Shown piece by piece: positions 1-9,269 of a stretch of 64,000 nucleotides of DNA. Source of the stretch: Parvimonas sp000223315 (GTDB taxonomy: Bacteria > Bacillota > Clostridia > Tissierellales > Peptoniphilaceae); the NCBI GenBank assembly GCA_050262155.1, contig CP189843.1, forward strand, positions 434,001 to 498,000, written 5' to 3'. Below the pieces are notes generated by a model that saw nothing but the letters and a program-made list of their open reading frames with translations, did no database searches and was not told the DNA's origin. Positions within the stretch are counted from its first letter, which is position 1, and every line of letters begins with the position of its first letter. Position numbers and translations under genes: made by a program.

Positions 1-574
1 AAAAGCTTCAGCTTATGGAAATATAAAAATTATGATTCCAATGATAACAACATTAGATGAGGTATTATGGATTAAAAATGAAATTTTGAAAATTAAAGAT
101 GAATTGAGAGAGGAAAGAATAGATTTTGATGAAAATATTGAATTTGGAATAATGATAGAAACTCCCGCTTCAGTTTTTCTTTTTGATATTTTAGTTAAAG
201 AGGTTGATTTTGTAAGTATAGGGACAAATGATTTAGTTCAATATATGTTGGCTTGTGATAGAGAAAATTCCAAAATGCAACAACTTTATGACTGCTATAG
301 TCCGTCAGTTATTCGTTCTATTCATCGTGTAGTGGATATTGCACATAGAAATGGAAAAGTAGTTTCAATGTGTGGTAATTTCGCTAGTGAATTAGACGCA
401 GTTGAATTATTAATTTTACTTGGAATTGATGAATTTAGCGTTACTAATGATGTATTGCAAAGAATAAAGAAAAGAATAAAATTATTTGACCATAATAATT
501 ATTTAGACTTTTTTGATAATATAAATAAATTTAAAACCGGTAGATCAGTTATAAATTATTTTGATAACAAATAG
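1..574 (+). CDS. ptsI: PTS enzyme I (phosphoenolpyruvate-protein phosphotransferase), C-terminal part
   Basis: This is the 3' end of a gene whose start lies before the window. The open frame runs from base 2 without a start, and reading ASAYGNIKIMIPMI directly upstream of the first Met shows that Met is internal. About 190 residues of the PEP-binding TIM-barrel domain are present: GIMIETPAS (Mg-ligand Glu), SIGTNDLVQYMLACDR (Asn-Asp of the PEP/Mg site) and MCGN with the catalytic Cys near the end. Enzyme I takes phosphate from PEP and passes it to HPr in the cytoplasm, which starts sugar uptake by the PTS. The usual residue after CG is Glu, here Asn. No PTS partner is visible in the window. 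The family call is firm; substrate range cannot be judged. Confidence 0.93.
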   Translation, partial: KASAYGNIKIMIPMITTLDEVLWIKNEILKIKDELREERIDFDENIEFGIMIETPASVFLFDILVKEVDFVSIGTNDLVQYMLACDRENSKMQQLYDCYSPSVIRSIHRVVDIAHRNGKVVSMCGNFASELDAVELLILLGIDEFSVTNDVLQRIKKRIKLFDHNNYLDFFDNINKFKTGRSVINYFDNK

Positions 575-709
575 AAAAAGATAAATGTTAATTTTTTGTA
601 ATATTATTGTAATTATTTTGTAACTTTTTATGCTTTTTTTACTACATTTTGTAAATTTTATGTTATAATAGTCCTGATAGTTATATATAATAATAATTGA
701 GGTGATAAT

Positions 710-1399
710 TTGTTAGAATTTATAGAAGTAAATAAAGTTTATAAAAACGATGTTTGTGCTTTGAAGGATCTTAGTTTCAAGGTTGAAGACGGAGAGTTCG
801 TCTTTTTAATAGGAGCCAGTGGCGCCGGTAAAACAAGTATTATAAAAATGCTTTTAAGAGAAATAAAACCTACAACAGGTGAAATAATCGTTGATAATGT
901 AAATATAGTCAAGTTAAGAAATAGAAAAATTCCTCAACTTAGAAAAACAATGGGCATTGTATTTCAAGATTTTAGATTATTAGAAGGAAAAACAGTTTTT
1001 GATAATATAAAATATCCATTACAAATTTTAGGAGTTTCTAAAAAAGAGATAAATAAAAGAGTTAAAGAAATTTTGGAATTAGTAGGATTGTCTGATAGGG
1101 CAGATTCTTTTCCAAACCAATTATCCGGTGGAGAACAACAAAGAGTTTGTATTGCAAGGGCTCTAATAAATAGACCGAAATATTTAATTGCAGATGAACC
1201 TACAGGAAATTTAGATCCGAATACTTCAGAGGAAATTATGAAGCTACTTTTAGATGTAAATGCTAAAGGTACTACAGTTATAGTTTCTACTCATGATAAA
1301 GATATAGTTAATAAACTTAAGAAGAGAGTTATTAGTATGGATCATGGTGCAATGATTAATGATGAGGAACGTGGAGGTTATTTCGATGAGTTCAATTAG
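710..1399 (+). CDS. ftsE: Cell division ATP-binding protein FtsE
   Basis: 229-residue ABC ATPase. It shows Walker A GASGAGKTS (about residues 36-44), the Q-loop in VFQDFRLL, the signature LSGGEQQR, Walker B YLIADEPTGNLD and the H-loop STHD. FtsE powers FtsX at the division site and, in Gram-positives, controls cell-wall hydrolases outside the membrane. Translation starts at TTG 710, preceded by GAGGTGAT about 5 bases upstream. The gene overlaps ftsX by 14 bases and is the first gene of an ftsE-ftsX-M23 hydrolase-ctp cluster. The 135-base upstream gap carries a TATAAT at 664-669 but no convincing -35. Confidence 0.95.
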   Translation: MLEFIEVNKVYKNDVCALKDLSFKVEDGEFVFLIGASGAGKTSIIKMLLREIKPTTGEIIVDNVNIVKLRNRKIPQLRKTMGIVFQDFRLLEGKTVFDNIKYPLQILGVSKKEINKRVKEILELVGLSDRADSFPNQLSGGEQQRVCIARALINRPKYLIADEPTGNLDPNTSEEIMKLLLDVNAKGTTVIVSTHDKDIVNKLKKRVISMDHGAMINDEERGGYFDEFN

Positions 1400-2282
1400 A
1401 AGATTTTTTTCTGCAATAGGAGAAGGCTTAGTTGGTCTTTGGAGAAACAAATCTATGGGTGTTGCTTCAATTGTTTCTATTTGCTCAATGCTTTTAATTC
1501 TTGGAGGAATTACTTTTGGGGTTTTTGTAGCAAATAATGTAGTAGAAGATATGAAGACAAAGGTTGACCAAATTGATGTTATTTTGGAACCGGAAGTTAC
1601 ATCAGAAAGAGTTTTTAAAATTAAAGAAGAGTTAAAAAGAATTGAAAATGTAAAAGAAGTAAATTATGTTTCAAAGGAAAAAGCTTTAGAAAAAATGAAA
1701 GAACAGTGGAAGGAGAATTCATTTTTATTAGACGGAATGGAATCAGCACTTCCTGAAAGTTATGAATTAAAAGTTGAAAATATTGAAAATTCAAATACAG
1801 TTGCATCTAATATATATAATATTAAAGGTGTTGAAAAAGTTGTATATTATAAAGATATAGTTGATAAAATAACAAAGATGTCAGAAATGGTTAAATATGT
1901 AGGAATTACATTAGTTGGTGTTTTGTTATTGGTAAGTTTCTTTATAATGTCAATAACTATTAAACTGACAGTTATTGCAAGAAGAAAAGAAATAAGCATA
2001 AAGAAATATATAGGGGCGACAAATATGAGTATCACGGGACCTTTCATTGTAGAGGGTATGGTTCTCGGGTTGCTTGGTGCAGGGATATCTTTTGCGATGA
2101 TATTCTTTGCTTATAAATATGTTTATAATAGCTTTGCTTGGGGAGTAAATAATTTATTTTCTAATTATCTTTTACCTGTTAATGTTTTCGGGTTTTATGT
2201 TGCAGTAGCATATTTTGGAATAGGTATTGGAATTGGAATTTTAGCATCAATATTCTCAAGTAGAAAATATATGAAGGTTTAG
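1386..2282 (+). CDS. ftsX: Cell division protein FtsX
   Basis: 298-residue membrane subunit partnered with FtsE. One N-terminal membrane segment (about residues 22-45) is followed by an extracellular domain of roughly 110 residues and three C-terminal membrane segments, the FtsX permease fold. The extracellular domain is the part that in other Gram-positives contacts the wall hydrolase, and the next gene encodes such a hydrolase. I chose ATG 1386 (MSSIRRFF) over the upstream in-frame ATG because GTGGAGGT at 1370-1377 is correctly spaced for it. The start lies inside the end of ftsE, so translation is probably coupled. Confidence 0.95.
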   Translation: MSSIRRFFSAIGEGLVGLWRNKSMGVASIVSICSMLLILGGITFGVFVANNVVEDMKTKVDQIDVILEPEVTSERVFKIKEELKRIENVKEVNYVSKEKALEKMKEQWKENSFLLDGMESALPESYELKVENIENSNTVASNIYNIKGVEKVVYYKDIVDKITKMSEMVKYVGITLVGVLLLVSFFIMSITIKLTVIARRKEISIKKYIGATNMSITGPFIVEGMVLGLLGAGISFAMIFFAYKYVYNSFAWGVNNLFSNYLLPVNVFGFYVAVAYFGIGIGIGILASIFSSRKYMKV

Positions 2283-2292
2283 GTGGTTTTGT

Positions 2293-3489
2293 ATGAAAAA
2301 AAGAAGATTTATAGCGTTAATACTTTTGTTTTCAATGTTAGGTTCAGGAATGATTTCTCATGCTGACAAAGTTGATGATTTGAAGAAAGAAAAACAAAAT
2401 CAAGAACAAAACTTAGAAAGCAAGAAAAAATCTATTAAAGATATGACTACTCAAAAAGATTCAGCTTTTAAGGAAATTGTTGAAAAGCAAAAAATTATTG
2501 ATCAGTTAGATAAAGATCTTACCGATTTAGAAGATTTAATTACTAAACTATCTGAAGAAATTCAAGCTTCAAAAGAAAAAATAACAATTTTAGAAGATAG
2601 AATCTACGAAAAACAAGAACTTTTTAAGAAGAGAGTTCGTGTAATGTATGGTAATAAAGATTTGAATTCTATTGAAGTATTATTCTCTGCATCAGATATA
2701 AGAGATTTTATATCAAGATATTTTATGATGCAATCAATTGCTGATTATGATAAAAAGTTAATTACAAGTTTAAAAAACGATAAGCTTGCTTTAGTAAAAG
2801 AAAAAGAACAACTTGAAGCAAGAAAAGAAGAAAAAGTAGTTAAGAAAAAAGAAATGGAAGTAAAATATCAAGCTTATACTGAAGAAGTTGAAAAGAATAA
2901 ACAACGTATTGCAAAATTGGAAGAAAGCATAGAGTTTACAAAATCAGAAGTTGATAAATTACAAAATAAAGTTAAGAATTTAGACGCAAATATAAGTTTT
3001 GAAGAAAAAGTAAAAGCGGATATTTTAAGAGGAATGAACGAAAAGAAGATTCAAAAAGATATTGATGACGGTAAAATAGATGCTCGTCCATCAAATGGAG
3101 AAATGATGTGGCCACTTAAAGGTTACCATAGAATTTCCAGTCCATTTGGTTGGAGAAATGCACCGATTGGTAGTGGTGGAGAAAGACATAGGGGAATTGA
3201 CATTCCTGCTCCTACGGGTACTCCTGTGTATTCTGCAACTGATGGTGTTGTAATTTCATCAGGTTGGAATGGAAGTTACGGTAATGCTGTTATGATAAAA
3301 TATACAAATAATATTGTTATTGTATATGGACATAATTCTAGTTTAGTTGTTTCAGCAGGACAAAGAGTAAGTAAGGGACAAGTTATTTCTTTAGTAGGTT
3401 CTACAGGAAATTCAACAGGACCACATTTACATTTTGAAGTAAGATATAATGGATATCCAGTTGATCCTCTAAAATATTTGAATCACTAG
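2293..3489 (+). CDS. Coiled-coil M23 peptidoglycan hydrolase, probable FtsEX-controlled
   Basis: 398 residues. A signal peptide (about 1-24, cleavage near SHA-DK) is followed by a long charged coiled coil (about 25-255, rich in Lys/Glu) and a C-terminal M23 (LytM) metallopeptidase domain (about 275-398). The zinc motifs HRGIDIP and HLHFEV are both present, so the domain should be active, unlike the degenerate LytM domain of E. coli EnvC. The layout matches EnvC/PcsB-type proteins, in which the coiled coil docks to FtsX and restrains the enzyme until FtsE hydrolyses ATP. Position 10 bases after ftsX supports this role. Start ATG 2293 has AGGTGG upstream. The exact peptidoglycan bond cut is not determined by sequence. 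Confidence 0.9.
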   Translation: MKKRRFIALILLFSMLGSGMISHADKVDDLKKEKQNQEQNLESKKKSIKDMTTQKDSAFKEIVEKQKIIDQLDKDLTDLEDLITKLSEEIQASKEKITILEDRIYEKQELFKKRVRVMYGNKDLNSIEVLFSASDIRDFISRYFMMQSIADYDKKLITSLKNDKLALVKEKEQLEARKEEKVVKKKEMEVKYQAYTEEVEKNKQRIAKLEESIEFTKSEVDKLQNKVKNLDANISFEEKVKADILRGMNEKKIQKDIDDGKIDARPSNGEMMWPLKGYHRISSPFGWRNAPIGSGGERHRGIDIPAPTGTPVYSATDGVVISSGWNGSYGNAVMIKYTNNIVIVYGHNSSLVVSAGQRVSKGQVISLVGSTGNSTGPHLHFEVRYNGYPVDPLKYLNH

Positions 3490-3501
3490 GAGCAATAATT
3501 T

Positions 3502-4698
3502 ATGATAAAAAACAAAAAAATTACGATTTTTTTAGTCTTGATGATATTTTTAAGTTCATTTATATCATTCAAGGCTGGACAGAATTCTTCAGTTGTAACA
3601 ATACAGAATACAAAGAGTGGAGAAACTGCTGATTATGGTAGTTTTAAATCATTTGTAGATGCAATAAAAGATAAATATTATTTCGATATTGATTATGAAA
3701 AAATGAATACTGAAATAAAAAAAGCAATATTTTCTTCTTTAGGAGATCCTTATACTCAATATATGACTGAAAAGGATATGAAGGAACTTCAAAAGACTAG
3801 TACTGGAAAATTCATTGGGATAGGTGTTCAGGTTAGTGTTAATGATAAAGGAGAAGTAGTTGTAGTAGCTCCTATAAAAGGAGGTCCAAGTCAAAAGGCG
3901 GGTATTCAGTCTGAGGATGTTATAGTAAAAATTAATGACGAAGAGTTAAATAAAAATGATTTAGAATCAGCTGTTAAACTTATGAGAGGAAATGAGCAAA
4001 TAGGTTCAGAGGTTAAGGTTACAATTAAAAGAGTTGTAGATTCTGAAGAAAAGATTATTGATTTTACTATAAAAAGAGAAGAAATAACTACTGAATCTGT
4101 AATTTCAAAACTTTTAGATAATGGAATATTATATGTTCAAATTACTAATTTTGCTGAAAAAACGGGAGCGGATTTTGAAAAAGCTATAGATGAAGGTCTA
4201 AGTAAAGGAGCAAAATCTTTAATAATTGACCTTAGAAATAATCCGGGAGGATTGTTAACAGCGGTTAAACAAGTTGCAGACAAACTTTTACCTGATTCTA
4301 CAATTATGAAAATTGTAGATAGCAAAGGAAAAGAAACTGTTGAAAAGGCAAGTGGAAAAGGAATTGATATTCCTATAGTAGTTTTGATTAATAGAGGCTC
4401 AGCTTCTGCATCTGAAGTATTAAGTGTTGCACTTCATGATAATAAGAAAGCTACATTAGTTGGAGAAAAGTCTTTCGGAAAAGGAATTATTCAATCAATC
4501 TTTCCTATAAGTAATGGTGGAAAGACTGAAGGAATAAAAATGACTGTTGCTGAATATTTTGGACCTAATGGAACAAAAATTCATAAAGTCGGATTGGAAC
4601 CTGATTATAAGGTTGAACAAAGTAATAATTCTAAAATTGGAATAGAACATTTAGATACAGATTCACAATTGAAAAAGGCAATAGAATTGTTGAAGTAA
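3502..4698 (+). CDS. C-terminal processing peptidase, S41 family, with PDZ domain
   Basis: 398 residues: an N-terminal membrane anchor or uncleaved signal (about 7-25), a PDZ domain (about 95-180, containing GIGVQV and KAGIQSEDVIVKIN), then the S41 protease fold. The catalytic Ser is in RGSASASEV (about residues 298-305) and the Lys in GEKSFGKG (about 325-332). CtpA-type enzymes trim or degrade exported proteins at the membrane. The gene lies 13 bases after the M23 hydrolase and may process or turn over that hydrolase, a regulatory logic known for Ctp proteins in other bacteria; here that is inference. RBS TAGGAGC precedes ATG 3502. An intrinsic terminator follows. Confidence 0.93.
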   Translation: MIKNKKITIFLVLMIFLSSFISFKAGQNSSVVTIQNTKSGETADYGSFKSFVDAIKDKYYFDIDYEKMNTEIKKAIFSSLGDPYTQYMTEKDMKELQKTSTGKFIGIGVQVSVNDKGEVVVVAPIKGGPSQKAGIQSEDVIVKINDEELNKNDLESAVKLMRGNEQIGSEVKVTIKRVVDSEEKIIDFTIKREEITTESVISKLLDNGILYVQITNFAEKTGADFEKAIDEGLSKGAKSLIIDLRNNPGGLLTAVKQVADKLLPDSTIMKIVDSKGKETVEKASGKGIDIPIVVLINRGSASASEVLSVALHDNKKATLVGEKSFGKGIIQSIFPISNGGKTEGIKMTVAEYFGPNGTKIHKVGLEPDYKVEQSNNSKIGIEHLDTDSQLKKAIELLK

Positions 4699-4711
4699 TA
4701 TTTTGGATTTT

Positions 4712-4747
4712 AAAAAAGCAACTGTAATTTTTTATAGTTGCTTTTTT
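4712..4747 (+). terminator. Intrinsic terminator of the ftsEX-M23-ctp cluster
   Basis: Stem AAGCAACT / AGTTGCTT with an AT-rich loop, followed by a run of six T, 14 bases after the ctp stop. Confidence 0.85.
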
Positions 4748-4897
4748 GTACAAAAATAAAGTAAAATTTATAAAATAATTATATTGATGTTTTTAGTTAA
4801 TTTTTTATAAATTATTAATTTTTTAGCGTTGATAGAAAAATTATTTCAAAAAATTTTAAATAAAGATATTGAAATATCAACATTAAAAAATTCAAAC

Positions 4898-4926
4898 TTG
4901 ACTTATTGAAATATTTAGAATATAAT
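4898..4926 (+). promoter_or_regulatory. Sigma-A type promoter for prpC-prkC-rsgA-rpe
   Basis: TTGACT at 4898-4903 and a perfect TATAAT at 4921-4926 with a 17-base spacer, about 50 bases before the prpC start. The AT-rich stretch 4750-4897 before it shows nothing else. Confidence 0.8.
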
Positions 4927-4976
4927 ATTTTTATGGAAACTAGATGTTTTCATATAGTTTTTTTAAGGAGTGTTTT

Positions 4977-5729
4977 ATGTCTTTTTATATGAATTCAGAT
5001 AAAGGAAATGTTAGAAAAAATAATGAAGACAGTTTTCTTTTTGAACAGTTTGAAAAATTGAATATATTAATTCTAGCTGATGGTGTAGGAGGACATGAAC
5101 ATGGAGAAGTAGCATCAGAAAAAGCAGTTAATGTAGTTATGAAATACATAAAAGATAATTATAAACTGTATTCTAATTATTCTCATTTATTAGTAGACGC
5201 ATTTTGCGAGGCTAATAAAATTATATATGAACTTAATTTAGAAAAAATTTCCGGAGAAGATGAAATTTCTAAAAGACTTATGGGGACTACGCTAGAAACA
5301 CTTCTAATAGATGGGGATACTTTGTATTTTGCTCATGTTGGGGATAGTAGAATATATATAAAAGATGTAGATTTTAGAATGTTAACAAAGGATCACTCCT
5401 TGGTTCAATATTTATATTCAAGTGGAGCATTGACAGAAGAGGAAGTAAAAAATTATAATGATAAAAATTCCATATTAAGAGCAATTGGAATTGAAAAATA
5501 TGTAGAAGTTGATGTTGACTCAATTAGAATTAAGCCAAGAGATATTTTGCTTGTTTGTTCTGATGGGCTTACAAACGAACTGGATGATGAAGAAATTTCA
5601 AAAATGTTAGATTTTAAATATAGTGCAAAAGAAATGGTAGATAATATTATATTTACTGTTAAGAATGGTTTAGCAAGAGATAATGTTACTGTAGGAATTT
5701 TTAAAAATGATGAGGAGATTTTATGTTAG
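4977..5729 (+). CDS. prpC: PP2C-family protein serine/threonine phosphatase (PrpC/Stp)
   Basis: 250 residues. The PP2C motifs are in order: RKNNED near the N-terminus, LADGVGGHEHGE (metal-binding Asp/Gly), GTTLETLLI, AHVGDSRIY, and SDGLTNELDDEE plus RDNVTVGIF near the end. The enzyme is cytoplasmic, metal-dependent, and reverses phosphorylation by the PASTA kinase encoded next. Start ATG 4977 is chosen because AAGGAG lies 6 bases upstream; an earlier in-frame ATG at 4944 lacks an RBS. The stop overlaps the kinase start by 7 bases, the usual prpC-prkC coupling in Bacillota. Confidence 0.95.
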   Translation: MSFYMNSDKGNVRKNNEDSFLFEQFEKLNILILADGVGGHEHGEVASEKAVNVVMKYIKDNYKLYSNYSHLLVDAFCEANKIIYELNLEKISGEDEISKRLMGTTLETLLIDGDTLYFAHVGDSRIYIKDVDFRMLTKDHSLVQYLYSSGALTEEEVKNYNDKNSILRAIGIEKYVEVDVDSIRIKPRDILLVCSDGLTNELDDEEISKMLDFKYSAKEMVDNIIFTVKNGLARDNVTVGIFKNDEEILC

Positions 5730-7663
5730 GATCAATTTTAAATGGCAGATATGAAATAATTGAAAAAGTTGGAATTGGCGGAATGGCCATTGTATATAAA
5801 GCTAAAGATATTTATTTAAAAAGAATTGTTGCTGTTAAGGTTTTAAAGGAACAATATCTTGAAGATAAAGAATTTATCAAAAAATTTGTTATAGAAGCTC
5901 AATCTGTTGCTAATTTAAATAATCAAAATATTGTTAAAATTTATGATGTAGGACAACATATAGAAGATGGTAAAACACATAACTATATTGTTATGGAATA
6001 TATAAAAGGAAAAACTTTAAATGAATTAATAAAGGACAAAGGTAGATTAAATTCCAATGCTGTGGTTTCTATTTCTAAACAAATAGCAAATGCTTTAGAT
6101 TGTGCACATAAACATCATATAATACATAGGGATATAAAGCCACATAATATTATTATAGATGAAAATTTGAATGTTAAAGTTACTGATTTTGGAATTGCAA
6201 GAATTGCTACAAGTTCAACTATAACTTACACTTCATCAGTGCTTGGAACTGTACATTATATTTCACCTGAACAGGCAAAGGGGAAATTTATTGATGAAAA
6301 ATCAGATATTTATTCTCTAGGTGTTGTTATGTATGAAATGGTGACAGGTAAAGTTCCTTTTGATACTGATAATGCTGTTGGAATAGCGATGCAACATATA
6401 AATGAACCACTGGTTGAGCCGATTAAGTTTGTGCCAAATTTAGAGTCTTGGTTGAATGCAATTATTGTTAAATGTATGGAAAAAAATCCGGAAAATAGAT
6501 TTGAAAGTGCTGAAAGTTTAATCAAAGCATTAGATGATAAGCGTATTGAAAATAATCAAAAGGTTACTTTTAATGATAATTCTAATAGAGCACTATATAA
6601 GGAGTCTGTTTATAAAACAAGTAAAAATAAAGATGTTAATAAACCGATTATAAAAAATAATAATAAAAATAGAGAACAGTTAAATAAGAAAAAAGGAATT
6701 TTTGACTATACTGTAACTTATGTTGTTCTAGCTTTATTAATAATTGCTTCTGTATTCTTTATTTACAGATTAGCAGTTTCCAACAAAGCTACAAACACTG
6801 TAAAAGTACCGGCAGTTATTGGTTTGGATAAAGATGAAGCTATAAAATTATTAAAAGAAAAGAAGCTTAATGGATTAATCGTAAAGACTGTTAATGATGA
6901 CTCTGTTGAAGCCGGAAAGATTGTTCAACAATCTCCTAATCCTAATGCCGAAGCAAAAGAGGGAACTAATGTTGAATTAACTGTAAGTGTAGGAAAAAAT
7001 AAAACGATAGTTCCAAACCTATCAAATGTTGAGTTTGAAAAAGTTGAAGAACTGTTGAAGAAGAGTGATTTGACATTGGGTAAAGTTGAAAGAAAATATG
7101 ATGATAAAGTAGATGAAAATAAAGTAGTAAGCCAAAGTGTAAACTATGGTGAAGAAGTTGAAAAAGGAACTAAAATTGATATTGTAGTAAGTAGAGGTAA
7201 AGAAGATAAAAAGGTAGAAGTGCCTGATTTAATTGGAAAAACTGAAGCAGAGGCAATTAAGGCTCTTTATGATAGCGGTTTAGCTGTTGGTAGAACTGAA
7301 AAGAAAGCAGATTCCCAAAAAGCAGGAACTGTAATTTGGCAATCTTATGGAAAAGGAGTAAAGGTTGATGCAGAAACTAAGATTGACATCGTTGTAAGTT
7401 CAGGAAAATCAAATACTGATAATGTATTAAATTTAACTTCTTATAGCGAATCAGATTCTGTTACAAAAAAATATACTATAAATGAGCCAAGTAAGAATTA
7501 TCTTTTATTAGTTACTAAAAACACTGAAAATGGTGAAACTAAGTTATATGAGAAAACAATGGTTACCGGTGGAGGAAAGCTGACAATAAATATAAAGGCT
7601 AAATCTACCGATAAATTCAATGTTTATGTAAACGGAGAACTTATTTTATCAGGTGAGAATTAA
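5723..7663 (+). CDS. prkC: PASTA-domain membrane serine/threonine protein kinase (PrkC/StkP type)
   Basis: 646 residues. The cytoplasmic kinase domain (about 8-270) has the glycine loop GIGGMAIVY, catalytic Lys in VAVKVLK, HRDIKPHN and DFGIAR, with Thr/Ser-rich activation residues after it. A basic linker leads to one membrane helix (about 329-350), three extracellular PASTA repeats (about 358-560) and a short C-terminal beta-rich domain. PASTA repeats bind peptidoglycan fragments; such kinases tune division and wall synthesis. Paired with PrpC and followed by rsgA and rpe, a conserved neighbourhood. The C-terminal domain resembles the extra extracellular module seen in Bacillus PrkC in position only. 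Confidence 0.96.
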   Translation: MLGSILNGRYEIIEKVGIGGMAIVYKAKDIYLKRIVAVKVLKEQYLEDKEFIKKFVIEAQSVANLNNQNIVKIYDVGQHIEDGKTHNYIVMEYIKGKTLNELIKDKGRLNSNAVVSISKQIANALDCAHKHHIIHRDIKPHNIIIDENLNVKVTDFGIARIATSSTITYTSSVLGTVHYISPEQAKGKFIDEKSDIYSLGVVMYEMVTGKVPFDTDNAVGIAMQHINEPLVEPIKFVPNLESWLNAIIVKCMEKNPENRFESAESLIKALDDKRIENNQKVTFNDNSNRALYKESVYKTSKNKDVNKPIIKNNNKNREQLNKKKGIFDYTVTYVVLALLIIASVFFIYRLAVSNKATNTVKVPAVIGLDKDEAIKLLKEKKLNGLIVKTVNDDSVEAGKIVQQSPNPNAEAKEGTNVELTVSVGKNKTIVPNLSNVEFEKVEELLKKSDLTLGKVERKYDDKVDENKVVSQSVNYGEEVEKGTKIDIVVSRGKEDKKVEVPDLIGKTEAEAIKALYDSGLAVGRTEKKADSQKAGTVIWQSYGKGVKVDAETKIDIVVSSGKSNTDNVLNLTSYSESDSVTKKYTINEPSKNYLLLVTKNTENGETKLYEKTMVTGGGKLTINIKAKSTDKFNVYVNGELILSGEN

Positions 7664-7664
7664 T

Positions 7665-8540
7665 ATGTTTGAAATAGGAGTGATATTTGATATTTCAAAA
7701 GATTTATATTATGTAAAAACTTATAGTGGAAAGTATATGTCAAAGGCTAGAGGAGTTTTTAGAAACAAAAAATTATCTCCAATGGTTGGGGATAATGTTA
7801 AGATTGAAATCTTTGAAGATGATACAGCTTATATAGTAGAGGTGTTTGAAAGGAAAAATGAAATCTTAAGACCACCGGTTGTAAATGTTGATCAAGCTAT
7901 TATAGTTTTTTCAATGAAAGAACCTGAAATTTCATATAAAATTATCGATAGATATATAATGTATTATGAAATAATGAAAATTCCAATAGTTTTGTGTTTG
8001 AATAAATGTGATTTGATTGATAAAGAATTGGAAATAGATTTTAAAAATACTTATGAAAAACTTGGATATAAAATAATTTTTAATAGCATAAGTTTGGATA
8101 ACAAAAAATTGTTTGAAGAAATTTGTAAGGATAAAATTTCAGTTATTACAGGACCGTCTGGTGTTGGTAAAAGTACAATTTTAAATTTTCTTAATCCTAA
8201 ATATAATATATGGGTTGGAGAGATAAGTAATAAGACAAAAAGAGGTAAACATACTACAAGAGCGGCAACTTTATATGAATTTTTTGATAATTCATTTATT
8301 ATAGATACTGCGGGTTTTACTTCTCTTGACTTGACAAAGTTTATAGATAACGAAACTCAGATTAGGGATGCCTTTGTGGAGTTTGAGTTAGGTTCTAAAT
8401 GTAAGTTTTCTGATTGTAAGCATATAAATGAACCGAATTGTTTTGTAAAAAATGAATTAGAAAAAGGAAATATAAGTAAAAGTAGATATGACAGTTATAT
8501 ATTTTATTTAAATGAGTATTTAAAAAACAGGAGGTATTAA
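7665..8540 (+). CDS. rsgA: Ribosome small-subunit GTPase RsgA
   Basis: 291 residues, circularly permuted GTPase. An N-terminal OB-fold (about 1-65) is followed by the permuted motifs: LNKCDL (G4) comes before GPSGVGKST (G1, P-loop) and DTAGF (G3). The C-terminal zinc knuckle uses CKFSDCKH and a later Cys. RsgA checks the decoding site of the maturing 30S subunit. ATG 7665 is preferred over the upstream GTG because AGGTGAG sits 7 bases before it. The start is one base after the prkC stop. Confidence 0.95.
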   Translation: MFEIGVIFDISKDLYYVKTYSGKYMSKARGVFRNKKLSPMVGDNVKIEIFEDDTAYIVEVFERKNEILRPPVVNVDQAIIVFSMKEPEISYKIIDRYIMYYEIMKIPIVLCLNKCDLIDKELEIDFKNTYEKLGYKIIFNSISLDNKKLFEEICKDKISVITGPSGVGKSTILNFLNPKYNIWVGEISNKTKRGKHTTRAATLYEFFDNSFIIDTAGFTSLDLTKFIDNETQIRDAFVEFELGSKCKFSDCKHINEPNCFVKNELEKGNISKSRYDSYIFYLNEYLKNRRY

Positions 8541-9200
8541 ATGTTAGAATTATCACCATCATTGTTATCAGCTGATTTTACAAATTTGAAATCAGATATT
8601 GAAGTTTTAGATAAAAACGGAGTTAAATATTTACATTTAGATGTAATGGATGGAATGTTTGTTCCAAATATTTCTTTTGGGCCTATGATAATTAAACAGT
8701 TGAGACCTTTAACGGATATGGTTTTTGATGTTCATTTAATGATAGAAGATCCTGATAGATATATTCAAAACTTTAAAGATGCTGGAGCTGATATTTTAAC
8801 TGTTCATTATGAAGCTTGTAAGCATCTTCATAGAACTATTTCTTATATCAAATCATTGGGAATGAAAGCCGGAGTTTCATTAAATCCTGCAACTAATATT
8901 GACGTTTTGGATTATGTGTTGGAAGATTTAGATTTAGTTTTAATTATGAGTGTAAATCCCGGATTTGGTGGACAAAGTTTTATTCCTTCTGCTCTTGATA
9001 AAATAAAAAATTTAAAGAAAAAAATAGAAGAAAAAAATTTGAATGTTATAGTTGAAGTTGACGGTGGAGTAAAAACTACAAATGTTAAAGATGTAATTGA
9101 AGCTGGAGCGGAATTGATAGTTTCAGGTTCAGATATTTTTGCTGATAAAGAAAATAGAATTAAGGCTTATAAAGATATTTTTAAAAGTTTTGAAAAATAA
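8541..9200 (+). CDS. rpe: Ribulose-phosphate 3-epimerase
   Basis: 219 residues, the full family length. Characteristic motifs include SPSLLSADF, HLDVMDGMFVPN, VHLMI, MSVNPGFGGQ and EVDGGV, which carry the metal-binding His/Asp residues of the TIM barrel. It interconverts ribulose-5-phosphate and xylulose-5-phosphate in the cytoplasmic pentose phosphate pathway. GGAGG lies 7 bases upstream and the ATG directly follows the rsgA stop. A strong terminator follows, so this is the last gene of the prpC operon. Confidence 0.96.
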   Translation: MLELSPSLLSADFTNLKSDIEVLDKNGVKYLHLDVMDGMFVPNISFGPMIIKQLRPLTDMVFDVHLMIEDPDRYIQNFKDAGADILTVHYEACKHLHRTISYIKSLGMKAGVSLNPATNIDVLDYVLEDLDLVLIMSVNPGFGGQSFIPSALDKIKNLKKKIEEKNLNVIVEVDGGVKTTNVKDVIEAGAELIVSGSDIFADKENRIKAYKDIFKSFEK

Positions 9201-9214
9201 TTATGAGCTATAAT

Positions 9215-9242
9215 AAAAAAGATTGAGTTCTCAATCTTTTTT
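9215..9242 (+). terminator. Intrinsic terminator after rpe
   Basis: Near-perfect stem AAAAGATTGAG / CTCAATCTTTT with a two-base loop and T-tract. Confidence 0.85.
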
Positions 9243-9269
9243 GTAATTAAGAAAGAAAAAGAGGTAAAT

